From the NCBI RefSeq assembly GCF_016862995.1, contig NZ_BOOA01000009.1, positions 1 through 64,000 of the forward strand: DNA of 64,000 nt. Reading direction: 5' to 3'. Both the position numbers and the translations under genes were made by a program. Source of the DNA: Acrocarpospora phusangensis (lineage in GTDB: Bacteria > Actinomycetota > Actinomycetes > Streptosporangiales > Streptosporangiaceae). Shown here one piece after another: positions 50,490-58,712 of this stretch. The notes beneath the pieces are model-generated. The model saw nothing but the letters and a program-made list of their open reading frames with translations, was not told the origin of the DNA and did not search any database. Within the stretch, counting starts at the first letter, position 1. The number at the start of each line of letters is the position of its first letter.

Positions 50490-51385
50490 ACATCGTCGAA
50501 TGGTCCCTGCTGGCCGGGGTGCTGACCGCCACGGCGCCGGTGCTGCTGGCCGCGCTCGGCGGGCTGATCTGCCAGGTCGCGGGCGTGTTCAACATCGCGC
50601 TGGAGGGCCAGCTGCTGTGGGGCGCGTTCACGGCCGTGGTCGTCAGCGATCTGACCGGCAGCGCGTGGGCCGGTGTCCTGGGTGCGATCACGGCCACTCT
50701 GCTGTTCGCCGGTCTGCTGTCGGTGGCCTCGGTGAGCCTGCGCGCCGACCCGATCGTGGTCGCGGTGGGGCTCAACCTGCTGGCGCTCGGGCTGACCGCG
50801 TTTCTGATGCGGCAGATCTTCGGTGTCGGCGGGACGTACAGCTCGCCGGATCTGGCGGGGCTGCCGACTCTGGCGGAGCTGGGGCTGGACCTGCCCGTGG
50901 TGGGGCCGCAGTCGCCGCTGGTGCCGGTGGCCCTGGCGCTGGTCGCGGCGGCGGCCTGGTGGCTGGGGCGGACGCGGTCGGGGCTGCGGGTGCGTGCCGT
51001 CGGGCAGCATCGGGAGGCGGCCGAGGCCGTCGGGCTGCGGGTCGGCGGATATCAGCACGGGGCGACGCTGGTCGCGGGCGGGCTGTGCGGGCTGGCCGGG
51101 GCGCAGCTGGCTCTGGGCAATGTGACGCTGTTCAGTGAGGGCATGAGCGCGGGACGGGGGTGGATCGCGGTGGTGGCGGTGATGCTGAGCGGGGTACGGC
51201 CCGGCCGGCTGCTGCTGGCCTGCCTGCTGTTCGGGGTGGCGGAGGCGATCGGATTCCGCCTTCAGGGCGTGGGGCTGCCGCAGCAGGCGGCCGACGCCGC
51301 GCCGTACGTGATCACGCTGGTGGCGCTGGTTCTGGCCGCGGTGGCCGGGCGGAAGCGGCGCGGGAACGAAGGAGAGGCGCTGTGA
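50486..51385 (+). CDS. ABC transporter permease (nucleoside type)
   Basis: A 299-residue membrane protein with about eight helices and the family pattern VFNIALEGQLLWGAF. The Asn-Ile-Ala-Leu-Glu-Gly segment is typical for the second BMP-type permease. GTG overlaps the previous stop, and its own stop overlaps the hydrolase start. Confidence 0.9.
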   Translation: MNIVEWSLLAGVLTATAPVLLAALGGLICQVAGVFNIALEGQLLWGAFTAVVVSDLTGSAWAGVLGAITATLLFAGLLSVASVSLRADPIVVAVGLNLLALGLTAFLMRQIFGVGGTYSSPDLAGLPTLAELGLDLPVVGPQSPLVPVALALVAAAAWWLGRTRSGLRVRAVGQHREAAEAVGLRVGGYQHGATLVAGGLCGLAGAQLALGNVTLFSEGMSAGRGWIAVVAVMLSGVRPGRLLLACLLFGVAEAIGFRLQGVGLPQQAADAAPYVITLVALVLAAVAGRKRRGNEGEAL

Positions 51386-52338
51386 CCGAGGTCCGGCGGA
51401 TCGTGGTCGACACCGACACCGGGATCGACGACGCCCATACCCTGCTTTATCTGGCCGGCCGGGCGGACGCGGAGATCGCCGCGATCACGTCCGTCTTCGG
51501 CAACTGCGTCGAACCGGACGCGGCGCGCAACATCGGCTACGTGACCCGGCTGCTCGGCTTGGACGTGCCGATCGCCCGGGGTGCCTCGGCGCCGCTCACC
51601 GGGACCGCCCACATCGCCGGGTATGTGCACGGCAAGGACGGGCTCGGCGATGTCGGTTACGAGCGGCCTCTGCCGGACGTGACCGGTGAGAGCGCCGCTG
51701 AGCTGCTGGTCCGGTTGGGGCGGGAGCATCCGGGTGAGCTCGATCTGCTGGCGCTCGGGCCGCTCACCAATCTGGGGCTGGCGTTGCGGCTGGATCCCGA
51801 GCTGTTCACCCGGTATCGGTCGGTGGTGCTGATGGGCGGTTCGGGGCCGTACGCGCCGCCGGGGACGCTGTTGATGGTGGACGCGAACATCAACAACGAT
51901 CCGGAAGCCGCAGAGGCGGTGTTCGCCGCGCCGCGCCGGGAGCTGGTCATGGTCGGGGTCAACGTCACCGCGACCACGATTCTGGACGAAGTGGCCATCG
52001 GTGCTCTGCGGGCTGCGTCGAATGCCCGGTTCGCGACTGAGATTCTGGATGCGTACCTGGACTTCTATCAGGAGGAGTGGGGGCGTCGGGTCATTCCGTT
52101 GCATGATCCGCTGGCGGCGGGCATTCTGCTCGATCCCGGGTTCGCGACGGCCTGGATGGAGGGTCCGGTGAACGTGCGGACGAACGGGTTCATGTCGAGG
52201 GCGCGGCTGATGCGTACCCATGACGGGTTGCCGCCGGCCTTCCCGTACCGGGCTGCTCCGCCGACCAAGGTCGTCACCGCGGTGGACTCGGCGCGGTTCG
52301 TCGCCGATTTCGTGGATGTGCTGACTCGAGGAAATTGA
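51382..52338 (+). CDS. Nucleoside hydrolase
   Basis: Cleaves N-ribosyl bonds of nucleosides (318 residues). The calcium-binding motif DTDTGIDDA opens the protein, and GPLTNLGLALRLDPEL plus MVDANINNDPEAAE follow. The C-terminal metal/substrate segment includes IPLHDPLAAGIL. GTG overlaps the permease stop; AAGGAG is 8 nt upstream. An upstream in-frame extension to 51160 lies within the permease gene and is rejected. Placement shows that imported nucleosides are split to ribose and base. Confidence 0.92.
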   Translation: MTEVRRIVVDTDTGIDDAHTLLYLAGRADAEIAAITSVFGNCVEPDAARNIGYVTRLLGLDVPIARGASAPLTGTAHIAGYVHGKDGLGDVGYERPLPDVTGESAAELLVRLGREHPGELDLLALGPLTNLGLALRLDPELFTRYRSVVLMGGSGPYAPPGTLLMVDANINNDPEAAEAVFAAPRRELVMVGVNVTATTILDEVAIGALRAASNARFATEILDAYLDFYQEEWGRRVIPLHDPLAAGILLDPGFATAWMEGPVNVRTNGFMSRARLMRTHDGLPPAFPYRAAPPTKVVTAVDSARFVADFVDVLTRGN

Positions 52339-52411
52339 TGGTGGCGGACGTGTAGAGAAGCGGGCGTCCGCTCCGACTAACTGGGAAAGCAGCCAATCCG
52401 AGGAGTCGGTG

Positions 52412-52963
52412 ATGAGAAAGATCTTCGTGTTCATGATGACGAGCCTTGACGGCTACTACGCGGGGCCCAACGACGAGATCGACTGGCACAACGTGGACGA
52501 CGAGTTCAACGTGTTCGCGGCCGAGCAGCTGGACGAGGTCGACACCCTCCTGTTCGGCCGGATCACGTACGAGGGGATGGCGTCGTGGTGGTCGACCGAC
52601 ATGGCGAAGGAGGAGGACCCGATCATCACGGAGAAGATGAACAGCATCTCCAAGATCGTCGTCTCGACCACGCTGGAGTCGGCCGACTGGAACAACTCCA
52701 GGCTCGTCAAGGGTGATTTCGCGGAGATCGCCCGCCTCAAGCAGGAGCCGGGCAAGGACATCGCGATCTTCGGCAGCTCCGTGCTCGCGGCCGGCCTCCT
52801 GCGTGCGGGCCTGCTCGACGAGGTACGCACCATGGTGGCCCCGGTCGTGCTCGGCGGCGGCAAGTCCTTCCTCGGAAGCCTCGGCGAACGCGCCGGCCTG
52901 GAACTGCTGAAGACCAGGACCTTCGCGTGCGGAAACGTCCTTATGTATCACCGCCCGGTGTGA
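52412..52963 (+). CDS. Dihydrofolate reductase family protein (RibD C-terminal-like)
   Basis: A 183-residue protein with the DHFR-like fold of the RibD C-terminal family. It begins RKIFVFMMTSLDGYYAGPNDEIDWH and has LLFGRITYEGMASWW, IAIFGSSVLAAGLLRAGLLDE and the VAPVVLGGGKSFLG block. Substrate unknown; NADPH-dependent reduction is inferred. ATG follows GAGGAG at 7 nt. Confidence 0.85.
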   Translation: MRKIFVFMMTSLDGYYAGPNDEIDWHNVDDEFNVFAAEQLDEVDTLLFGRITYEGMASWWSTDMAKEEDPIITEKMNSISKIVVSTTLESADWNNSRLVKGDFAEIARLKQEPGKDIAIFGSSVLAAGLLRAGLLDEVRTMVAPVVLGGGKSFLGSLGERAGLELLKTRTFACGNVLMYHRPV

Positions 52964-52966
52964 ACG

Positions 52967-53004
52967 GTGAACCCCACGACAGCGATCGCCGTCGTGGGGT
53001 TCAC
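52967..53004. terminator. Bidirectional terminator, near-perfect palindrome
   Basis: The arms GTGAACCCCACGAC and GTCGTGGGGTTCAC flank GCGATCGC; 18 of 19 base pairs match. It lies between two convergent genes, and its right arm contains the methyltransferase stop codon. Confidence 0.8.
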
Positions 53005-53633
53005 GTCAGGGGCCGGACGGCCAGTACCCGGAAGCAGACGCCGGCCGCCGACCGTCTGACCTCCTCGATCCGGAAACCCGCCTCCTCCAAGTATGGCCGG
53101 GGGTCGCGGGTGAGATAGTCCGCGTCCTTGCGTACCGTGAGGGGTTCGATCAGCCGCATGGCCGTACGGAGAAGGGGATTGCTGGACGGCCCATGTTCGG
53201 CAAGGACAAACCGCCCACCCGGCTTCAGCACTCGATGGGCCTCGCGGGCCGCCGCGGCAGGGTCCGGAATCGTGCACATCGTGAACGTGGACAGCACCGT
53301 GTCCGCGACCCCATCCGAAAGCGACAGGCGCTGCGCGTCCCCCTGCACCAACTCCACCCTGTCGCCAAGCCCCGCCCGTACGGCCCGGCGCCGCGCCAGA
53401 CTCAGCATGCGCTCGGACAACTCGACCCCGACCACCGTCACATCGCCCGGATAAAGCGGGATATTCAACCCGCTACCAACCCCGATCTCGACGACATGAC
53501 CCCGGACCTGCCCAACCGCCCACTCCCGGGCGCCCTTCAACAGCCGCCGCTCCCATACCGCCATCTGCCGGTCGTAGTCATCGGCGACCCGATCGAACAC
53601 CCGGCGCACGTCGTTCTCGGTACTGGCCCGCAT
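53001..53633 (-). CDS. Class I SAM-dependent methyltransferase
   Basis: A 210-residue UbiE/COQ5-like methyltransferase. Motifs: VVEIGVGSGLNIPLY (motif I), GVELSERMLSLARRRA, LVQGDAQRLSLSDGVADTVLSTFTMC and VLKPGGRFVLAEHG. Substrate unknown. ATG 53633 preceded by GGGAGGGG. The ORF could extend to 53678 but the extra residues are low-complexity. Divergent from another methyltransferase. Confidence 0.87.
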   Translation of the reverse strand: MRASTENDVRRVFDRVADDYDRQMAVWERRLLKGAREWAVGQVRGHVVEIGVGSGLNIPLYPGDVTVVGVELSERMLSLARRRAVRAGLGDRVELVQGDAQRLSLSDGVADTVLSTFTMCTIPDPAAAAREAHRVLKPGGRFVLAEHGPSSNPLLRTAMRLIEPLTVRKDADYLTRDPRPYLEEAGFRIEEVRRSAAGVCFRVLAVRPLT

Positions 53634-53743
53634 GCTGCGATCCCCTCCCGCAGACGATGTGCCTCCATCATTAATCACAAGCCCGGACAGTGCGGACGTC
53701 TCCGCCGACGGGATTGTCGGTGGCGGTTGAGAGGATCGTCGCC

Positions 53744-54397
53744 GTGACCGACCTCACTGCCACGATCGTTGGCTACTGGGATGCCGTGGCGCACGCGTTC
53801 GATGACGAGCCGGACCATGGTTTGCGAGCCGAGGTCACGCGGGCCGCGTGGGATCGCCGGTTGCGCGCGTGGGCTCCGCCCGGGCCGGCGGATGTGCTGG
53901 ATGTGGGTTGTGGAACCGGTTCCCTGGCCGTGTTGCTGGCTGCGGCAGGACATCGGGTCACGGGTGTGGACCTCGCACCGCAGATGATCGAGCTGGCTCG
54001 GGGCAAGATGGCGGCCGCGGAACTGGCGGGTCGGTTTCTGGTGGGCGATGCCGCCGTGCCACCCACCGGGGACGAACGGTTCGACATGGTGCTGTGCCGG
54101 CATCTGGTGTGGACGCTGCCTGATCCTCACCTCGCGCTGCGCGAATGGGTTGCTCGGCTTCGGCCGAACGGTCGGCTGGTGTTGGTCGAGGGATGCTGGG
54201 GTGAGGCCGGGCCGGTCGTGCCTTATGTGCCGGGGGCGGAAACACTGGTGTGGGGCGGTGGAGTGAGGGCCTCCGAGTTGGCTTCCGCGGTGCGTCCGCT
54301 TGTCTTTGACCTGCGTGTTGAGCGGCTCAGCCAAGATTCTGAGTTGTGGGGTGGGCCGGTGGGTGATGAGCGTTATGCACTTATCGCTTATACCTAG
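53744..54397 (+). CDS. Class I SAM-dependent methyltransferase
   Basis: A 217-residue small-molecule methyltransferase with VLDVGCGTGSLAVLLAAAGH, VTGVDLAPQMIELARGKM and LRPNGRLVLVEGCWG. GTG 53744 is the likely start, with GAGAGG upstream; an upstream ATG at 53690 would overlap the divergent gene's promoter. Not similar enough to its neighbour to be a recent duplicate. Confidence 0.85.
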   Translation: MTDLTATIVGYWDAVAHAFDDEPDHGLRAEVTRAAWDRRLRAWAPPGPADVLDVGCGTGSLAVLLAAAGHRVTGVDLAPQMIELARGKMAAAELAGRFLVGDAAVPPTGDERFDMVLCRHLVWTLPDPHLALREWVARLRPNGRLVLVEGCWGEAGPVVPYVPGAETLVWGGGVRASELASAVRPLVFDLRVERLSQDSELWGGPVGDERYALIAYT

Positions 54398-54475
54398 AGG
54401 GCTGTAACGCCGGGCGAGTCATGATCAGATGTAACAGGGCACCGGGTTGATCCTCCGAGGTTTGGGACGCTCTCT

Positions 54476-55585
54476 TTGGACAGAAAGATTCTTTCCTGGT
54501 TACCGCGTTCGTTTAAGTCTGTGCGGCGGTTTGTGGGTCGGTCGGGGTCGCTTGTTCTGGGTGCGGCTGCGGTTTTGGTGGCTGTGGGATTGGTGCTCTT
54601 TGGGCCGCATATTCTTTATCCGTCGGTGACTGAGGAGCAGTTGCGTGCGGAGAAAGTGAGCGGTCAGGCGAGGTTTCAGGTTGAGAATGACCGGTACAAG
54701 CTCCAGAATGAGGCGCGGGGGGCCTTGTTGCAGGGGCTGGCCGGGCTTGCGGTTCTTGTGGGAGCCTTCTTGGGGTGGCGGCAGATCGCCGTATCGAGGG
54801 AAAGTCACGCCACTGATCGGTTCATTCGGGCCATCGATCAGATGGGGCAGAAGGACAGTAGTTTCGAGATCACCTTGGGCGGGATCTATGGTCTGGAGCG
54901 TGTGGCGCGGGATTCTCCTGGGGATCGTCGCAGCATCGGAGAAATCTTGACCGCTTATGTTCGGCATCACTCGGGTGAGTTCGCGCTGCTGGATGATCGA
55001 TCCCCTGAGGACGATCTGATGAATGATCGATCTATGCAGGTGCGGTTGCCGGGGGTTCAGGCCGCCCTGACAGTGCTGGGGAGGGGGAGATTCACGGATC
55101 TGGCCCTGCTCGCCGAGAAGGATGTGCGACTGCTCGATTTCCGTAGAGCTGATCTCCACCGAGCCGATCTCGGCGATCTCAATTTCGCGGGCTCGGGCAT
55201 GTCCGGCATCTGCTTGGATGGAGCTGACCTGCTCAAAGCGAATCTGTCGCATGCGGATATGATGTACGCGAGCCTGTGCGAGGTCATCGCGAACGGCGCG
55301 GACTTCTCCGGCGTCTGGCTTCACGATGCTTGTTGTGATGGCGGGCACTTCTACAACGTGAGTTTCCGGCGCGCGGTTCTGCAGAGAACGAAATTCAGTG
55401 GAGCGAATTTAGCGGCCTCGGATTTCTCGGGTGCGATCCTGGTGGAGACCGATCTCACGGGAGCGAATCTGGAAGAAGCCCGCTTTGATGATGCGTTCTT
55501 CAGCAAGGTGTCGGCGGACTCCCGCACCGTGTGGCCTGAGGGTTTCGACCCGGAAGCGCATGGGGTCATCTTCAAGTCGGATTGA
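54476..55585 (+). CDS. Pentapeptide-repeat membrane protein
   Basis: A 369-residue protein with two membrane helices (about 27-44 and 84-100) and a cytoplasmic region that ends in a right-handed beta-helix of pentapeptide repeats (A-D/N-L-x-x pattern, about 215-335: FRRADLHRADLGDLNFAGSG, GADLLKANLSHADM, GANLEEARFDDA). The region between holds a helical segment similar to STAS-like scaffolds of actinobacterial pentapeptide proteins (SFEITLGGIYGLERVARDS). TTG start at 54476, weakly supported. Function unknown. Codon use is less GC-biased than its neighbours, suggesting transfer. Confidence 0.75.
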   Translation: MDRKILSWLPRSFKSVRRFVGRSGSLVLGAAAVLVAVGLVLFGPHILYPSVTEEQLRAEKVSGQARFQVENDRYKLQNEARGALLQGLAGLAVLVGAFLGWRQIAVSRESHATDRFIRAIDQMGQKDSSFEITLGGIYGLERVARDSPGDRRSIGEILTAYVRHHSGEFALLDDRSPEDDLMNDRSMQVRLPGVQAALTVLGRGRFTDLALLAEKDVRLLDFRRADLHRADLGDLNFAGSGMSGICLDGADLLKANLSHADMMYASLCEVIANGADFSGVWLHDACCDGGHFYNVSFRRAVLQRTKFSGANLAASDFSGAILVETDLTGANLEEARFDDAFFSKVSADSRTVWPEGFDPEAHGVIFKSD

Positions 55586-55901
55586 AACGTCCTGTGCCGG
55601 GCGGCTCCCCGATTAAAGGCGGGGGTAAGTTTTGATGGGCTGTTCTGGAGCAAGTGCTCTCTGACGCCGTGCGTAGGGGCGATGGAATTCCTGCGTCCGC
55701 AGGGGAATGCGGGCTGACACGACTGATCTACCTCTGGCTACATGCGGTCGTCACCTAAGGGCGGATTCCACTTACCTGGTCCGTGATCGGGTCGTTATAC
55801 CAGGAAGAGCCACGTACGCCAGGTCCATGCAATGGGCTGCGCCGCAAACTCGCGAGCGTGGTGTGGACCCGTACGCGTGAGGGAGAAAGGGCGAGGCGGT
55901 C
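55586..55901. promoter_or_regulatory. Upstream region of the hydrogenase operon
   Basis: No gene seen. It contains CCTGGT (55775) and ACCAGG (55799) as an inverted repeat spanning 30 bp, and a -10-like TTATAC (55795-55800) inside it. A smaller inverted repeat GAGC-AAGT-GCTC lies near 55650. Plausible operator and promoter of the operon below, unconfirmed. Confidence 0.35.
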
Positions 55902-57512
55902 GTGGCTCCGGAGCGCATCGATTCTGTCCCTGGTTTCCAGGACGCCCAAGCGGTCGCCGACGCGATTCTGTACGAGGGCTACCTGCTGTACCCGTACCGC
56001 CGATCCTCGGCCAAGAACCGGGTCCGGTGGCAGTTCGGCGTGCTTCTGCCGGAGCCGTGGGCGCGGGCGCATGGGCTGGGCGACACCGACAAGGGCGTTG
56101 CGGGGTCGGCTGAATCGTGGTGGCAGCAGACCGAATGCCTGCTCAGAGCCTCGTCTGAGGTGATCGTGCACTGTCGGCTGCGGTTTCTGCACCTGCGCCA
56201 CAGGTCGGTGGAGGAACGTCTTCCCGACGGCGGGCATCGGGCGGTCGATCAGGTCGAGACGGGCGCGCGGACCGCGCTCAGCTTCGACGAGGCGATTCCC
56301 CGCGAGTTCGACGTCCAGGTGTCCGTCGGCGAATTGCTGTCCGGCGGACGGCGATTCGAGGTCGAACTGCCCGGCGATTCCGACATGGAACCGCTCCTCG
56401 ACGACCAGGGCTCTCCCATTGGCCGTATCCGATGGGAGGCATGGCCCCTGCACGCGTCGCTCACGCTGTCGATGGCCCCCTGCGATGTCCCGGGTCCCCT
56501 CTTCAAATTGCGTACGCGAGTCGAGAACGCCGGACTCACACCGCCACCAGAAGCCCCCCGTGACGAGGCTCTCCGGCACGCCCTAATCGCAACCCACCTC
56601 CTGCTGGCCGTCCCCGGCGGCTGCTTCGTCTCCCTACTCGAACCCCCAGAAGAAGCCGAGGCAGCCGCCCGCACCTGCGCAAACGTCCGCGCCTTCCCCG
56701 TACTCGCGGGTGCCCAAATCGGTGGTCAGCCCGGCGCTCAGGTTGGTGCTGAGACCGGTGCCCAGATTGGTGTTCAGGGTGGGACCGAAGTGGTTCTGTC
56801 CTCGCCGATCCTGCTCTACGACCACCCCCGGGTCGCTCCGGAGAGCCCGGGAGACCTGCACGACGCGGCCGAAATCGACGAGATCCTTTCACTGCGCACG
56901 CTGACCCTGACCGACGCCGAAAAGAGAGAAGCACGCGCCACCGATCCCCGTGCCGCCGCGATCCTGGACCGCATCGAGTCGATGCCACCAGACGTGCTGG
57001 CCCGCCTCCACGGAACCACCCGCGTGCCCGGACCAGCATCTCGCACGACTCCAGTCAGCGAGCAGACGCGCGTGCTGCTGGCCAGCGACCCGACGTCCGC
57101 GACTCCCGCCGATGAGCAAGGGCCCGAGGATCCAGCCCGCGAGCGGGCTCGTGAAACGGGAGCAGGTGGGCGAACCTCCCGGGCTTCCGCGGCTCAGGTT
57201 CCGTGGTGGAATCCCGAGGCGGATGCGGCGGTGGCTCCGGAGAACAACAGCGTCATGGTCGGCGGTGAGCTGGTGCGCCGGGGCAGTCGCGTACGCCTGC
57301 GCCCTCGGCTGCGCGGAACCGACCCCCAGGACATGTTCCTCGACGGCAAAGCCGCCCGGGTCGAAGCGGTCCTGCTGGACGTCGACGGTTCCCACCACCT
57401 TGCCGTGGTCATCGAAGACGACCCAGGAGCCGACCTCCACCAGTGGTACGGACGATTCCGCTACTTCTCCCCGGAAGAGGCCGAACCCCTGGCCGAAGGG
57501 GAAACGGCATGA
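55902..57512 (+). CDS. Hydrogenase-operon protein of unknown function
   Basis: A 536-residue protein with no catalytic motif I recognise. The N-terminal half (about 1-370) is a soluble alpha/beta region with a WWQQTECLLRASSEVIVHCRLRFLHLRHR core and SSPILLYDHP near 300-309. Residues about 268-296 are a repeat of GAQIG/GAQVG. A disordered Ala/Pro/Glu linker (about 375-430) leads to a compact C-terminal domain (WWNPEADAAV to the end; GDSRVRLRPRLRGTDPQDMFLDGKAARVEAVLLDVDG). GTG start with GAGG upstream. Its stop overlaps the endopeptidase start (ATGA), so it belongs to the hydrogenase operon and is probably an accessory or maturation factor. Confidence 0.8.
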   Translation: MAPERIDSVPGFQDAQAVADAILYEGYLLYPYRRSSAKNRVRWQFGVLLPEPWARAHGLGDTDKGVAGSAESWWQQTECLLRASSEVIVHCRLRFLHLRHRSVEERLPDGGHRAVDQVETGARTALSFDEAIPREFDVQVSVGELLSGGRRFEVELPGDSDMEPLLDDQGSPIGRIRWEAWPLHASLTLSMAPCDVPGPLFKLRTRVENAGLTPPPEAPRDEALRHALIATHLLLAVPGGCFVSLLEPPEEAEAAARTCANVRAFPVLAGAQIGGQPGAQVGAETGAQIGVQGGTEVVLSSPILLYDHPRVAPESPGDLHDAAEIDEILSLRTLTLTDAEKREARATDPRAAAILDRIESMPPDVLARLHGTTRVPGPASRTTPVSEQTRVLLASDPTSATPADEQGPEDPARERARETGAGGRTSRASAAQVPWWNPEADAAVAPENNSVMVGGELVRRGSRVRLRPRLRGTDPQDMFLDGKAARVEAVLLDVDGSHHLAVVIEDDPGADLHQWYGRFRYFSPEEAEPLAEGETA

Positions 57513-58234
57513 CCGACATCCAGCGGGTCCTCGTGGCCGGCATCGGCAACATCTTCCTCGGCGACGACGGCTTCGGCGTCGAGGTGGTCAACCGGATCAA
57601 CGCGTCCGCTTTGCCACCATCCGTCGACGTCACCGACTACGGCATCCGCGGCGTACACCTGGCCTACGAACTGCTGAACGGCCGCTACAACAGCTTGATC
57701 ATGGTGGACGCTGTGCCCATTGAAGGCCCTCCGGGCTCCCTGATCGTCCTCGAAGTCGACCCGACCGAAGACGACCCCGACACCTTGGGCCCGGTGCCGG
57801 TGAACGGCCACGGCATGCATCCCCAGGCCGTCCTCAACCTGCTACGCGACCTGGGCGGCGGAGTCGAACGCGTCCTGATCGTGGGCTGCAAGCCAGCAGT
57901 GATCGACGAAGGCATGGGCCTCTCCGCTCCGGTCGCCGCCGCCCTCGACGACGCGGTCCGCCTGGTCGCGGACCTGGCCCGCCACGAGGCGGAGACCCTA
58001 GCCACATCAGCGATCAGGCAAAACGCCCGGCAAGAGATCCAGCGAGGGGTCCAGGAAGGGTCCCGTCTGGAGAGCCAGCAAGGGACCCGGCAAGAGGCCC
58101 AGCGGGAGGCCCGGCGGCGGAGTCCGCGCGGGATCGAGCAAGAGGCCCGGCAGGCAACACGGCAAGAGACGCAGCAAGACACCAAGCAAGCCTCAGTGAG
58201 ACGACCAGTGGACGTGGAGAGTGCCGATGCATGA
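57509..58234 (+). CDS. [NiFe]-hydrogenase maturation endopeptidase
   Basis: Clips the C-terminal peptide of the hydrogenase large subunit after nickel insertion. The HyaD/HybD-like core (about 1-165) starts VLVAGIGNIFLGDDGFGVEVV; D20, D67 (MVDAV) and H101/H104 (HGMHP) are in the positions expected for nickel contact. Residues about 174-233 are an Arg/Gln/Glu-rich tail made of three 20-residue repeats with a 60-bp DNA period, not seen in typical members. ATG overlaps the previous stop; its stop overlaps hypA. Confidence 0.9.
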   Translation: MTDIQRVLVAGIGNIFLGDDGFGVEVVNRINASALPPSVDVTDYGIRGVHLAYELLNGRYNSLIMVDAVPIEGPPGSLIVLEVDPTEDDPDTLGPVPVNGHGMHPQAVLNLLRDLGGGVERVLIVGCKPAVIDEGMGLSAPVAAALDDAVRLVADLARHEAETLATSAIRQNARQEIQRGVQEGSRLESQQGTRQEAQREARRRSPRGIEQEARQATRQETQQDTKQASVRRPVDVESADA

Positions 58235-58712
58235 GACGGGTTTGTGTGACGCGATCGTTCAGGCGATCCTGCACCGCGCCGAAGGCCGCCGGGTGACCTC
58301 GGTACGGGTCCGCGTCGGCGGCCACGTGGGCGGACACGAGATCGATCCGGCCGTCATCGACCAGGGCTTCCGCGTGGCCGCCGCCGGAACCCCGGCCCAG
58401 GACGCCGACGTCGAAGTGGTCATCGAACCGCTGTCGGTGCGCTGCCGCGGCTGCTCCCGCGAGGCCCCAGCTGTGGACGCCTCCACCCTGGTCGCCTGCC
58501 CCAGATGCGGCGGCGTCGACATCGAGGTCAACGGCGGCACCGAAGTCCACCTGGAAATGATCGTTTTCGAACCCACCGAAGGCAAACCCGCCAAAGCGTG
58601 CGCGCTCAGCCACGGTTTCGAGGACCTATTCGTAGGCGAACGCCGCGTCCACAGCCACAGCCACAGCGGCGCCCAGACATGCGGCCGCGGAGACGACGGA
58701 GGTGCGACATGA
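58227..58712 (+). CDS. hypA: Hydrogenase maturation nickel metallochaperone HypA
   Basis: Delivers nickel to the large subunit (161 residues). The mature N-terminus MHE with the nickel-binding His2 requires the ATG at 58227; GTG 58221 would block it. The zinc site is CRGC...CPRC. A C-terminal extension has the run HSHSHS, a possible extra metal site. GGAGAG lies 8 nt upstream. It overlaps the endopeptidase stop by 8 bp and the small-subunit ATG (ATGA). Confidence 0.92.
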   Translation: MHETGLCDAIVQAILHRAEGRRVTSVRVRVGGHVGGHEIDPAVIDQGFRVAAAGTPAQDADVEVVIEPLSVRCRGCSREAPAVDASTLVACPRCGGVDIEVNGGTEVHLEMIVFEPTEGKPAKACALSHGFEDLFVGERRVHSHSHSGAQTCGRGDDGGAT

